Source: Armatimonadota bacterium (GTDB lineage: Bacteria; Armatimonadota; Fimbriimonadia; Fimbriimonadales; Fimbriimonadaceae). From it: a stretch of DNA of 64,000 bases. The first letter of the stretch is position 1. Each line of letters opens with the position of its first letter. Of the stretch, positions 6,995-15,494 are shown one piece after another. A program made the position numbers and the translations under genes. A model generated the notes under the pieces. It did not search any database and had not been told where the DNA came from. It saw only the letters and a program-made list of their open reading frames with translations. The DNA is taken from NCBI GenBank assembly GCA_016125185.1, contig WGMG01000006.1:496001-560000 (forward strand). The letters are read 5' to 3'.

Positions 6995-9307
6995 CTATCC
7001 CCCCGACTTACCTTTGTCTTTCGGCTTTTCGATCGGCGTGGCGACGATGAAGTCGGGTTGGTGGACGTTATTCGGCGTGAACGCCATCGGCGAAAGCACG
7101 AGGCAGTCCAGCGACACATCGGTCGTGGTCGAGCCCTCGATCTCCACCCGCACCGGAGTCTTAAAGCTCGGTAGGCGAGTCGTGCCCAGCCGGTACCAAG
7201 CGAAGCCGCTTCCGTATGGGCTCAGGGGCGGAGCGGTGAAGCTCATCGTCTGACCGCCGATCTTCAGCTTCAGCTTCTGGCGGTCGTCGAGGTTAGGAAT
7301 CTTGGCCGCGACCCACACTTCCAGGTTGCCGGTCGTGCGTTGGGGCACGTTCAGCGTGGCTTGGACGAGGCCGGTAGCGCTGGCCAGCGGCGTTCGAACC
7401 GTCAGATACGCCCCGTTGCTACATCCGGCGTCTTCGATCACCTCGCTGAACGTGTGGTCGCCACTGGTCTCGAACTCGGCCCAAATCATGCCTGTAAGCA
7501 TGTTATTGAGGCTATGCTCGACCCGCTTAGCCACGGCGTACGCCTTGTCCGGCTGGCTATCGATCAATTCCCGGTAGGCGCGGTAGTCCACCGTCTCGAT
7601 CGACGTGTCCTTGTGCTGGCTGGCGGCGATGCCGATCAGGTTGCCGATCTCGCGCTCCAGGCGTACAAATTCGCTTTCGGGCACCGGGCATCCGGCCGCT
7701 CCAGTGATGAAGATCGGCGAGTGGTCGAACTCGATGCGAAGGCCCGTCTTGGTCACCGAGACCACCGGCGGGAGGCCGATCAGCCCCTTGATCTGCGCAG
7801 TCGTTGGGTTGGCCAGGCGGAAGTCCACCGTCGTACGCGGGCCGTTGGTCCACAGTACGTAGGTGATGTTCTGCCCATCGGACATCTGGTACCCGCTGAT
7901 ATCCGGCCCAAGGTCCAAGCGGTTACCGTCGGCAGGAGAGGGAAGCCACAGCAGGTTTCCGGCCAGCTTTTGGGCGTACGCCGGGTTTGAGGCGTTGACG
8001 GGGAAGTAGATTGCGTCCGGCCGCATCTGCGTCGCCCCCAGCGACAGCTTGGCGATCTTGGCGTAATCGGCGTCCTTGGTCGCCCGCACAAACAGCCCGC
8101 GGATGCCGTAGACGTTCAGGTCTTCCAGCACCGACGGCTGGTCGAGGTCGGGCGAGTAGGGAACGTCGATGGCGAACACCGGACCGGGAGCCACGCTCCG
8201 CAGGTTCGAGCTCATCGCCCCCGACAGCGAATCCAGCAGAGCCGACGGGTTGAACTTATTCAGGCGGATGGTGAGGCCCGTCAGTTGGTTTTCGGGGTTC
8301 TCGAAGAACCAGCTCCAACCGGCCCAATCTTGGAACACCGGCACGCCCGCCGCCTTGCGGATGGAGCGGATGATGCGATGCACGCGCCGAATGCGCGTTT
8401 TGCTGATCGACTCGGCAAGGTCCGACCAGAACTGCGACTTACGAGGGTCGGCCGGAATGGTCGAGGCATGCACCGGATCATAGAAGTATTTGACGCCGCG
8501 CGCCCCGTTCCAGAGGGGGAACAGTTGCGCCGCCTCGGTGAAGTTGGCGATGTTGGGCGCCTGCATGTACCATGCCCGCATCAGGGTGTCGACGTTGCGA
8601 TACTTGTTGCTGAGGTAGTCGGCGAACTCGGCGGTGAACAGCGGACTAGAGGGCACAAACCCGTTGTCTCGGCTGGCGAGGTACGGTGTGCTTCCCAGCG
8701 GGTTGATGATGCCGCGCAGGCCGGGCTGGGAGCCCATCGTGCGCACCTGGCGCAGAATCTGATCGCGTCGCTCGTCCAGGCGGTCCCACAGGTCCTCCAT
8801 CATCAGCGATTCACCGACCGGGTAGATCAGCGCGACTTGTTCGGCGTCGGTGGCCGCCTTCACGTCGGTCTTTAGCACGCCCTTGGTCACATCGGCGAAC
8901 TTGGACGAGATGACGGTTCCATCGCGCGAGAGCGCTACCACCACAAAAGCCCGATCCGCCCCCGGCAGGTTGCACGTGATGGTCTGCGACGCCTTGATGT
9001 TGTTCAGGCGGTAGTACTGCGGCTGAACGATGGTGCCCCGAGCGCTGGGCAGGGCCGAGGTGACGGTGAAAAAGTACCGACTATCGCCCATCTGGGCGGC
9101 GACGTCCTTCCACTGTCCGGCGGCCGAGACCTCGACGTTGTAGTCCTTGATGCCCGCGGCTTGTCCGGCGGCGATATCCTTCGAGCCCGCCTCGACCTGG
9201 AGGCCCACCGGAACATAGTCCGAGCCTCCCCACGTGAGTTGAAGATGATTGCCGACGGCCCAATTCGGCGCAAGCGACAGAAATGCGATCAGACTGGATG
9301 CAATCAC
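6995..9307 (-). CDS. Secreted protein with a GH42-like barrel pattern, function unknown
   Basis: The 770-residue protein starts at a GTG. There is no ATG nearby and a purine-rich AGGTAGGTAAAG lies upstream. A signal peptide (MIASSLIAFLSLAPNWAVG) is followed by a beta-rich N-terminal part, then by a region resembling the barrel of GH42/GH-A enzymes: FTAEFADYLSNKYRNVDTLM, then WSDLAESISKTRIRRVHRIIRSIRKAAGVPVFQDWAGWSWF. The C-terminal 200 residues look like a jelly roll (PNLDDRQKLKLKIGGQTMSF). I cannot name a catalytic pair. It may be a glycoside hydrolase of an undescribed family or an inactive relative. It is divergent from transketolase across 39 bases. Confidence 0.6.
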   Translation of the reverse strand: MIASSLIAFLSLAPNWAVGNHLQLTWGGSDYVPVGLQVEAGSKDIAAGQAAGIKDYNVEVSAAGQWKDVAAQMGDSRYFFTVTSALPSARGTIVQPQYYRLNNIKASQTITCNLPGADRAFVVVALSRDGTVISSKFADVTKGVLKTDVKAATDAEQVALIYPVGESLMMEDLWDRLDERRDQILRQVRTMGSQPGLRGIINPLGSTPYLASRDNGFVPSSPLFTAEFADYLSNKYRNVDTLMRAWYMQAPNIANFTEAAQLFPLWNGARGVKYFYDPVHASTIPADPRKSQFWSDLAESISKTRIRRVHRIIRSIRKAAGVPVFQDWAGWSWFFENPENQLTGLTIRLNKFNPSALLDSLSGAMSSNLRSVAPGPVFAIDVPYSPDLDQPSVLEDLNVYGIRGLFVRATKDADYAKIAKLSLGATQMRPDAIYFPVNASNPAYAQKLAGNLLWLPSPADGNRLDLGPDISGYQMSDGQNITYVLWTNGPRTTVDFRLANPTTAQIKGLIGLPPVVSVTKTGLRIEFDHSPIFITGAAGCPVPESEFVRLEREIGNLIGIAASQHKDTSIETVDYRAYRELIDSQPDKAYAVAKRVEHSLNNMLTGMIWAEFETSGDHTFSEVIEDAGCSNGAYLTVRTPLASATGLVQATLNVPQRTTGNLEVWVAAKIPNLDDRQKLKLKIGGQTMSFTAPPLSPYGSGFAWYRLGTTRLPSFKTPVRVEIEGSTTTDVSLDCLVLSPMAFTPNNVHQPDFIVATPIEKPKDKGKSGG

Positions 9308-9346
9308 AATGCGACTTTACCTACCTACTAGGTACCCTATATAGCT

Positions 9347-11326
9347 GTGAGAATTGCTGAACCTTCGCTCGAAAACCTGTGTATCAACACGATTCGAGGG
9401 CTTTCGATTGACGCTGTTCAGAAAGCAAATAGCGGACATCCCGGACTCCCGATGGGTGCCGCTCCGATGGCTTTCGCGCTGTGGACCCGACACCTCCGGT
9501 TTAATCCGAAGAACCCGAAATGGTTCGATCGCGACCGATTCATTCTCAGCGCCGGCCACGGCTCGATGTTGCTTTACTCCCTCCTCCACCTCACAGGATA
9601 CGACGTTTCTTTGGAGGATTTGAAACAATTTCGCCAGGCGCACAGCAAAACCCCCGGCCACCCGGAGAATACGCTGACGCCGGGAGTCGAGATGGCCACC
9701 GGTCCGCTGGGGCAGGGATTTGCCCACGGAGTCGGGTTCGCCATTGCCGAGGCGCACCTTGCCGCTCGGTATAACCGGCCCGGCCACGAGGTCATCGACC
9801 ACTACACCTACGCCATCGTCTCGGACGGCGACCTGATGGAAGGTATCTCGAGTGAAGCCGGATCGCTGGCGGGCCACCTCCAGCTTGGCAAGCTGATCTA
9901 CCTGTACGACGACAACGGAATCTCCATCGATGGTTCGACCTCGTTGGCGTTCACCGAGGACGTGTACGGGCGGTTCACCGCGTTCGGATGGCACGTTCAG
10001 CGCGTGGACGGCATGAACGTCGAAGAGGTTTCCGCCGCTCTCGAAGCCGCCAAGAACGTGAAGGACAAGCCCTCGCTGATCATGTGCAAGACCGTCATCG
10101 GGTTTGGTTCGCCGCACAAGGCGGGCACGGCCAAAGCCCACGGATCGCCGCTGGGACCAGACGAAGTGAAGCTGACCAAAGAGAACCTGGGCATCCCGCT
10201 GGAGCCCGAGTTCTACGTTCCCGCCGAGGTGGCCGCGTTCATGAACAACGCGTGCACCGGCGACGACCTGGAAGGGGAGTGGAAAGGGAAGTGGAACGCC
10301 TATGCGTCGGCGTACCCGGCCGAAGCCGCCGAGCTGAAGGCGATGATCGACGGAGTTCTGCCTGAGGGTTGGACTTCGAAACTGCCAACGTTTACCGACC
10401 CGGCCGCAACCCGAAAGAACGGCCTGGACGTGCTGAACGCGGTGGCCGCCGTGCTCCCTGGCCTGCTGGGCGGGAGCGCCGACCTTTCCGAATCGACATT
10501 TACCACCATCCACGGCGAGGCATCGTTCCAACCGGGTGCGTACCAAAACCGCAACTTCTGCTACGGCGTGCGCGAGCATGCGATGGCGGCGGCGGTGAAC
10601 GGCATGACCCTGCATGGCGGCGTGAAGCCCATCGCTTCGTCGTTCGTGCAGTTTACGGACTACTGCCGACCTTCGATCCGCCTGGCGGCGCTGATGGAGT
10701 GCCCGTCGCTGTTCGTGTTCACCCACGACTCAATTGGGTTGGGTGAAGACGGACCGACCCACCAGCCGATTGAGCATTTGGCCGCGCTGAGGGCGATGCC
10801 AAACCTGAACACCATGCGCCCCTGCGACGGCAACGAGACGGCGGCGGCCTACAAGGTTGCGCTGGAATCGACCCATACGCCTTCGATGCTGGTGCTGACG
10901 CGGCAGAACCTGCCGGTGCTGTCTCCCTCGTCGGTGGCTTCGCATCCGCTGGAGAAGGGCGCGTACGTGCTGGTCGAGGCGTCGTCGACGCCGAAGGTGG
11001 TGCTGGTGGCCACGGGTAGCGAAGTCCAGTGGTGCGTCGAAGCGGCGAAGACGCTGGAAGGGGAAGGGATTCCTACGCGAGTGGTGTCGATGCCGTCGTG
11101 GTTCCTGTTCGAAAAGCAGTCCTCTTCGTACCAGACGTCGGTCCTGCCGAAGGGCGTTCCGACGCTGGCGGTGGAAGCCGGATGCTCGATGGGATGGGCC
11201 AAGTACTCGACGGATCAGATCTGCATCGATCGGTTTGGCGTGTCGGGTCCGGCGGGTGTGCTGTTCAAGGAGTTCGGGTTCACGGCGGAGAACGTGGCGG
11301 CTCGGGCTAGGGCTCTGCTGGCGTAG
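9347..11326 (+). CDS. tkt: Transketolase
   Basis: The 659 residues match transketolase over the full usual length. The thiamine-diphosphate enzyme moves two-carbon ketol units between sugar phosphates in the pentose phosphate pathway. Seen: N-terminal [20 protein letters not shown], the TPP motif with [18 protein letters not shown] and [23 protein letters not shown], and in the pyrimidine domain [14 protein letters not shown] and [19 protein letters not shown]. The start is a GTG that puts the conserved NTIR motif at the normal distance. TATATA precedes it by only three bases, so either the true -10 is elsewhere or the start is unusual. It is cytoplasmic and monocistronic, followed closely by tRNA-Arg. 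Confidence 0.96.
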   Translation: MRIAEPSLENLCINTIRGLSIDAVQKANSGHPGLPMGAAPMAFALWTRHLRFNPKNPKWFDRDRFILSAGHGSMLLYSLLHLTGYDVSLEDLKQFRQAHSKTPGHPENTLTPGVEMATGPLGQGFAHGVGFAIAEAHLAARYNRPGHEVIDHYTYAIVSDGDLMEGISSEAGSLAGHLQLGKLIYLYDDNGISIDGSTSLAFTEDVYGRFTAFGWHVQRVDGMNVEEVSAALEAAKNVKDKPSLIMCKTVIGFGSPHKAGTAKAHGSPLGPDEVKLTKENLGIPLEPEFYVPAEVAAFMNNACTGDDLEGEWKGKWNAYASAYPAEAAELKAMIDGVLPEGWTSKLPTFTDPAATRKNGLDVLNAVAAVLPGLLGGSADLSESTFTTIHGEASFQPGAYQNRNFCYGVREHAMAAAVNGMTLHGGVKPIASSFVQFTDYCRPSIRLAALMECPSLFVFTHDSIGLGEDGPTHQPIEHLAALRAMPNLNTMRPCDGNETAAAYKVALESTHTPSMLVLTRQNLPVLSPSSVASHPLEKGAYVLVEASSTPKVVLVATGSEVQWCVEAAKTLEGEGIPTRVVSMPSWFLFEKQSSSYQTSVLPKGVPTLAVEAGCSMGWAKYSTDQICIDRFGVSGPAGVLFKEFGFTAENVAARARALLA

Positions 11327-11342
11327 GTACACTGAACCGTTC

Positions 11343-11418
<76 letters not shown>

Positions 11419-11420
11419 TT

Positions 11421-11490
11421 GCTCAGCTTCTAGCTATTAGCTTCTAGCTTTTAGCCTTCTGCTTTCAGCTTTCTGGCTTCTGGCTTCAGA
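11421..11490. repeat. 7-nt periodic repeat tract
   Basis: Successive variants of AGCTTCT (AGCTATT, AGCTTCT, AGCTTTT, then GCCTTCT and GGCTTCT) run in phase just after tRNA-Arg. The same family, in both orientations, recurs at 13570, 15328, 16112 and 18490. Confidence 0.6.
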
Positions 11491-11501
11491 ATCAGTCGTG
11501 G

Positions 11502-11572
11502 CACTGGTAAAGACGTCTGCTTGTCCGCCGAAGTCCCAGCACGGAGGAGGGCGTAGCTGGGATTTGCCAGTG
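11502..11572. repeat. Nested inverted repeat
   Basis: CACTGGTAAA (11502-11511) pairs, with one wobble, with TTTGCCAGTG (11563-11572). Inside it TCCCAGC (11534-11540) pairs with GCTGGGA (11556-11562). No T-run follows. It may be a REP-like element or a structured RNA. No gene lies between 11419 and 11679. Confidence 0.4.
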
Positions 11573-11679
11573 TTCAGACCTTCCACGCTTAACTCTCAGC
11601 TTCGCAGAGGTCGTTAATCGCGTCGAGAATCCTTTAGCTACGCTTAGTGGTCGAATAGTACATGAGCTAAAATGCTCTA

Positions 11680-13164
11680 ATGATCTCACCGGACCTGTTC
11701 GTGAAGGTCGGTACTTACCGGAAAGCGCTTCGAGTCGTGGACGGATTTACCATCTTAGTTGGGCCAAACAATTCTGGGAAGACAAGGTTGCTAAGACTAC
11801 TCTTTGAGACTAAGGCTGTAGTGCATTCAATTTCGACTCTTCGTCCAGCACTTGATCCATTAATTAATGATCAGTATGCCAAGAACCTTGTCTCATCATG
11901 TTTAACCAATTATGAACAGCAATCTCGCAGTTCGACAGGCGATATTACGCTTGATATTCAGGCAGGTCGAATACTCTTTCAAAACATTACTAGTGGGGGA
12001 GATAATATAGCGGACGTCGTGAGAGGCGCGCTGGGATTGGCATTCTGCGAAGGAGCAAATTGGTACATGATTTCCAGTAATAGGCGTCCAGTATTCACGG
12101 AAACGATACACAATTCACGGCGACCAGTAAGTGAGAATGCCATTTTTGTTACTGAACGTCTTTATGATGCCTTGAACGAAATACAGGAGGGGGATTACAA
12201 GTCCGTTGAGCGATTTCGTGCGACGGTCAGCCAAGTGTGTGAAATAGATGATATTCTTGGTGGCATCGAGAATAAAGAAAATATGATTTGCCGAGTAGTC
12301 CTGTCGAGCGGCGAAAAACAACAAAACCTCGATCAGATGGGGCATGGCATTAAGCAGGCAATTCTCCTCCTTGCGTTAGACACTTTTTGCGATGGTGCCT
12401 TTATTCTTGTTGATGAACCAGAATCTAATATGCATCCACGACTCCTGACAAGAATACTCGATCATCTGAAAGATTCGAAGCGGAACTATTATATCTTTGC
12501 AACTCATTCGAACATATTGCTAAGGCAGGAGTACTCTGCTTCCCTTTATGCAGTCAAGTGGCAAGGTGAAAATATCGAATTGTCGGAACTAAAGGATAGA
12601 AACCACGCTCTTGATGTACTTGGATATTCTTCAATTGATAATGTTCTGGCCGATGTTTTGATCTTGGTTGAAGGGCCGACAGATGTTCTTGCGGTCCGGG
12701 CGATTCTTGATCGTCATTTTAGTGGGAGGAAATCAAAGTACTACGCAATTTTGCATATGGGTGGCGATGCAATGCGGCACTTTGCATGTAGAGATTTGAG
12801 CGGCAGATTTGAGACAATATTTGTGATCCTTGATGGTGAAGACAATGCAACGGCGAAATCGGCGCGAAGTGACTTCAAGAAACTAAATAAGGACATTTTG
12901 CAGTCAGACCATATCTTCCAGTTGTCCAGGTACGCCCTTGAGAATTATTGGTCAGAGACAGCGATGATGTCTAAATTCGCAAAGGACATTCCGCCGGGCA
13001 CTGTGTTCCCAGTAGAAGGAAGCCTTAGTTCTATAAAAATTCCTAGTAAGCGTATGAAGTCTTTGAATCGAGAGCTAGCACTCGCCACGAGTTGGTCTGA
13101 ATTGGAGAGCACAGATTTCGGGCTTGCGATAACCAAGATTGTGAACTATTTGCAACTGGGCTAA
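11680..13164 (+). CDS. OLD-family-like ATPase with TOPRIM nuclease domain
   Basis: The 494-residue protein joins an ABC-type ATPase to a TOPRIM domain, as in OLD nucleases and their defence relatives. Seen: Walker A GPNNSGKT (28-35), Walker B FILVDEPE (241-248), H-loop ATHS (275-278), an SSGEKQQ signature-like stretch near 209, TOPRIM VEGPTD (330-335) and DGED (385-388). OLD proteins are metal-dependent DNA nucleases, several of them anti-phage. No helicase or reverse-transcriptase partner is present, so this would be a single-gene system if it is defensive (inference). It is clearly AT-richer than its neighbours and lies near tRNA-Arg, suggesting transfer. TAAAAT at 11668-11673 stands 6 nt before the ATG, a leaderless-type start. 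Confidence 0.8.
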   Translation: MISPDLFVKVGTYRKALRVVDGFTILVGPNNSGKTRLLRLLFETKAVVHSISTLRPALDPLINDQYAKNLVSSCLTNYEQQSRSSTGDITLDIQAGRILFQNITSGGDNIADVVRGALGLAFCEGANWYMISSNRRPVFTETIHNSRRPVSENAIFVTERLYDALNEIQEGDYKSVERFRATVSQVCEIDDILGGIENKENMICRVVLSSGEKQQNLDQMGHGIKQAILLLALDTFCDGAFILVDEPESNMHPRLLTRILDHLKDSKRNYYIFATHSNILLRQEYSASLYAVKWQGENIELSELKDRNHALDVLGYSSIDNVLADVLILVEGPTDVLAVRAILDRHFSGRKSKYYAILHMGGDAMRHFACRDLSGRFETIFVILDGEDNATAKSARSDFKKLNKDILQSDHIFQLSRYALENYWSETAMMSKFAKDIPPGTVFPVEGSLSSIKIPSKRMKSLNRELALATSWSELESTDFGLAITKIVNYLQLG

Positions 13165-13194
13165 TACTGGCAATCAAGTACTGCTGACAACACC

Positions 13195-13461
13195 CTACTT
13201 CCTGACACTAATATACGAACACAAGCCGCTTCGGAACTCGACGTCGGCGATGAGGACCGCCGCCTTGCTCGTCAGATCGGCTTGTTCCACTGCTTTGCGA
13301 ACCTCGATGGCTTCGTGTTCTTCCAGCCCGTACGCCATCAGTGAGGTGACGGCGCAATGCCTGAACGGCAGGTAGCCGCGGGCCAGGCGGCCCGGCTCGA
13401 TGCAGAACTGCACGAGGCACGGACCGACCTTGGCGCGGCAGTATTCGACATGCTCCCACAC
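13195..13461 (-). CDS. Small unknown protein, possibly the frameshifted remainder of a longer gene
   Basis: The frame gives an 88-residue protein from a GTG at 13461 (WEHVEYCRAKVG onward) with ordinary amino-acid composition. I do not recognise the family. The same frame stays open further upstream, giving a sensible ILTPTALAQYQED stretch, but has no usual start codon before a stop. A textbook TAAAAT box (13533-13538) and an ATG 6 nt after it (13524-13526) lie in another frame. A one-base shift in between would join that ATG to this frame. Either the gene is decayed, or the GTG with AGGAGG two bases ahead is the real start. Flanked by repeats and the OLD-like gene. Confidence 0.4.
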   Translation of the reverse strand: MWEHVEYCRAKVGPCLVQFCIEPGRLARGYLPFRHCAVTSLMAYGLEEHEAIEVRKAVEQADLTSKAAVLIADVEFRSGLCSYISVRK

Positions 13462-13569
13462 GTCCTCCTGGTACTGCGCAAGAGCAGTTGGAGTGAGGAT
13501 TGACGATAGGTAAGAGCTGGTAACATGGTTCTATTTTACCTGGAAATAGTAGACGTATGTATAGTATGT

Positions 13570-13670
13570 GTCAGTTAGCGGTTGGCAGTTGGCAGAGAGC
13601 CGATTGCATAGAGCATTGAGCACAGAAAGCAGAGAGCGGAAGCCTGAAGGCACATCGAAACCTGAAGCCT
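13570..13670. repeat. 7-nt periodic repeat tract
   Basis: Phased variants of GCAGTTG and GCAGAGA (GGTTGGCAGTTGGCAGAGAG, then ACAGAAAGCAGAGAGCGGAA) fill the gap before the first GYF-CD225 gene. The promoter box TATACT at 13679-13684 lies immediately after. Confidence 0.5.
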
Positions 13671-13714
13671 CTGACCTGTATACTCCGTATTCAAAGAAGA
13701 GACATCCAGTGAGC

Positions 13715-14197
13715 ATGTACTATGTGTGGGGATCGGGCGGAGAGCGGTACGGTCCGGCGAATGAGGACCTCCTGACCGAGTGGGCCAGCCAGGGCCGGAT
13801 TTCGCAATCGTCGATGGTGGAAGTGGTCGAGACGGGCGACCGAATGCTGGTCTCCAGTGTGCCGGGTTTCATCCCCTCGGCCGTAGTTTCGCAGGCTTGG
13901 CAGCCGCCAGCGACTCCCGCTCCGGCGTCCTATCCGCGGGCGTACGGGACGGTCAACAACCACCTCGTCAAGTCGATCCTCTCGATATTTTTTGGGGTGC
14001 ATATCCTCGGCATCATCGCCACGATCTTTGCTGTGCAGGTCGACGGGCACGTCCGGCGGGGCGACTATGTGAGCGCCGAGACCGCATCGAGGAGAGCCAA
14101 CTTGCTGGCCAACATTTCGATCGGGATCTTTGTGGCTATGGTGGTGTGCGGGATCTTGTTTGTGATCGTCGGCGTCGCGACAGGGCAGATGCATTAG
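13715..14197 (+). CDS. GYF_2 domain + CD225/dispanin-type membrane protein, copy 1
   Basis: The 160-residue protein has a GYF_2-like N-terminal domain (MYYVWGSGGERYGPANEDLLTEWA, to about 50). A Pro/Ala linker follows, then a CD225/dispanin module from about 88: NNHLVKSILSIFFG, a first membrane helix, QVDGHVRRGDYVSAETASRRA and a second helix. Bacterial proteins of this kind are small membrane proteins of unknown role; animal CD225 proteins (IFITM) affect membrane fusion. I start at the ATG at 13715 (GTG at 13709 is possible), because TATACT at 13679-13684 rules out the much longer upstream frame through the repeats. A paralogue lies at 15487. Confidence 0.75.
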   Translation: MYYVWGSGGERYGPANEDLLTEWASQGRISQSSMVEVVETGDRMLVSSVPGFIPSAVVSQAWQPPATPAPASYPRAYGTVNNHLVKSILSIFFGVHILGIIATIFAVQVDGHVRRGDYVSAETASRRANLLANISIGIFVAMVVCGILFVIVGVATGQMH

Positions 14198-14224
14198 CTC
14201 CAACCGATTGCGATAAGGCAAGTC

Positions 14225-14244
14225 GGCCCTCCTGTTGGAGGGCC
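14225..14244. terminator. Hairpin shared by convergent genes
   Basis: GGCCCTCC (14225-14232) and GGAGGGCC (14237-14244) form a perfect 8-bp stem with a TGTT loop between the convergent stops at 14197 and 14253. There is no strong T-run on either side, so termination is inferred from position. Confidence 0.5.
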
Positions 14245-14252
14245 ATGAAGAA

Positions 14253-14939
14253 CTAATGCTTCTTCTTTCGGCGGCGGCCAAGCGAGAGAATGCCCAGCCC
14301 AAGCGCGGCGAACGATGCAGGCTCCGGTACAGGCGATCCTCGCAAGCCCATAGAAAAGTCGTACCTTCCGTCGAAATCGGTCCCGACCGAATTAAAGAAG
14401 GCTCCATTTTCGGCCGAGGTCCAGAAGGAATTTCCATTCGCTAATGGGCTGCCAATTCCGTTGTCGCCCGATGTCGTCGCTACGAAGTACCACGATGTTG
14501 GATGGTCGACCGCTAGACCAAGGAAATAGGTCCCTGGTTCCAGAACGAAAGAATCCACATCGCTATCGTATAAGTAGCCAGGATTGCTGCCATCGATAAT
14601 GTCTCCATTGGACGTCACTGTTGCGTTACTGACAGTTCCGTCGTGAACAACAGTTCCTCCGTCGTGTGGGGTAATCCCTTTCCGGATTTCCCAGTAAAGG
14701 GTGTGGGAAAGCGTGGGATTCCCGATTGTGAAAAAGTTGCCGAAGACTCCGTCTATGCGGGTTTCCGTCGTGACCGTAAAGTCGTCGTAAACGACCGAGT
14801 TGTAGTAGCTTTCAGGGAAGATAGAATTGATTTCAGCGACGAGTGCGCTCGCGCCATCCCAGTCGCCGCCGTAAAAGACGGTCTGAGCTTGTGCCCCAAT
14901 CGAGAGGCCAAGGCAAGCGATAATTGCAAGTTTCTTCAT
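14253..14939 (-). CDS. Secreted PEP-CTERM sorting-domain protein
   Basis: The 228-residue protein has a signal peptide (MKKLAIIACLGLSIGAQAQ), a beta-rich body of about 180 residues and a classic PEP-CTERM tail. The tail consists of VPEPASFAALGLGILSLG followed by RRRKKK, that is, Pro-Glu-Pro, one membrane helix and a basic end. Such proteins are cleaved and processed by exosortase and often sit at the surface near exopolysaccharide. The body (FLGLAVDHPTSWYFVATTSG) resembles other uncharacterised PEP-CTERM bodies. The start at 14939 gives a clean signal peptide; an ATG two codons upstream is equally possible. No exosortase is in this window. Confidence 0.85.
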   Translation of the reverse strand: MKKLAIIACLGLSIGAQAQTVFYGGDWDGASALVAEINSIFPESYYNSVVYDDFTVTTETRIDGVFGNFFTIGNPTLSHTLYWEIRKGITPHDGGTVVHDGTVSNATVTSNGDIIDGSNPGYLYDSDVDSFVLEPGTYFLGLAVDHPTSWYFVATTSGDNGIGSPLANGNSFWTSAENGAFFNSVGTDFDGRYDFSMGLRGSPVPEPASFAALGLGILSLGRRRKKKH

Positions 14940-15324
14940 AACCATTCCGCTTATCGAAGAGATAAACAATTGAATCGTATCACTTGAATTTACTGTATAA
15001 AGCGCTCTAGCTGACAAATGAAATAAATTACTGAGAATCTGACATCTATCCTACGAAGATTAGTCTATGTAATGAGTTAGTATATTATATAGGCATAGCA
15101 ATACTTAAGGCAAATTGCCTTATTGTATCGCTTAAGATATCGCCCCAATGTGAGGTTACTTTTGATCCTTTGACGCCAAGGCGAGGTAGTTGTTCCGCCA
15201 TTGCTGAATAACCGAAGATTCTTTCGTTTGGGGGAGAGGGCAGTTTGTTTGAATCGCTAGCTGATCTCCATTTGCGACTCTACCCAAAACTTCGTTTCCT
15301 GGCTTCGTTGCTCCTTGTGCCGTT
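14940..15324. other. AT-rich gene-free region with a 17-nt palindrome
   Basis: No coding frame is convincing here. The stretch 14990-15160 is strikingly AT-rich for this genome. It holds a near-perfect palindrome at 15106-15122: TAAGGCAA, a central A, TTGCCTTA. That has the size and symmetry of a repressor operator or a short hairpin. Both flanking genes point away from or lie far from it. Confidence 0.4.
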
Positions 15325-15327
15325 AGA

Positions 15328-15420
15328 AGGCAGAGAGCAGAGAGCAGGGAGCAGTGCCGAGTGCGGAGTGCAAAGTGCAGAGTGCATTGAGCGCAGAAGG
15401 CAGAAGCCAGAAGGCTTCCT
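15328..15420. repeat. 7-nt periodic repeat tract
   Basis: In-phase heptamers read GCAGAGA, GCAGAGA, GCAGGGA, GCAGTGC, CGAGTGC, GGAGTGC, AAAGTGC, AGAGTGC, ATTGAGC, GCAGAAG, GCAGAAG, CCAGAAG. The array ends about 20 bases before the promoter of the second GYF-CD225 gene. Confidence 0.65.
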
Positions 15421-15440
15421 TCGCCGCACTCCCATTCCTG

Positions 15441-15446
15441 TATAAT
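15441..15446 (+). promoter_or_regulatory. -10 box of second GYF-CD225 gene
   Basis: A perfect TATAAT in GTATAATCC stands 9 nt before the ATG of a 12-codon reading frame and about 40 nt before the GTG of the main gene. Confidence 0.55.
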
Positions 15447-15455
15447 CCGATTTCG

Positions 15456-15494
15456 ATGATGGTTTCTTGGTGGGGATGGGGCGAAAGTGCCTGA
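15456..15494 (+). CDS. Possible 12-residue leader peptide (MMVSWWGWGESA)
   Basis: This short frame begins right at the predicted transcript start and ends in a TGA that overlaps the GTG of the following gene, so translation of the two could be coupled by re-initiation. It has three Trp in twelve residues. No attenuator hairpins are obvious, so it may be fortuitous. Confidence 0.25.
   Translation: MMVSWWGWGESA

Noticed and set aside
6995-9307. Definite GH42 beta-galactosidase
   Set aside because: Only a general barrel-like resemblance is visible; I could not identify the catalytic Glu pair.
9317-10726. 469-residue minus-strand frame over transketolase
   Set aside because: It lies entirely opposite an unmistakable transketolase and has shadow-like Arg/His/Gly composition.
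11419-13714. Complete integrative element at tRNA-Arg
   Set aside because: I found no integrase and no second copy of the tRNA 3' end before the conserved genes resume, so only a possible remnant can be claimed.
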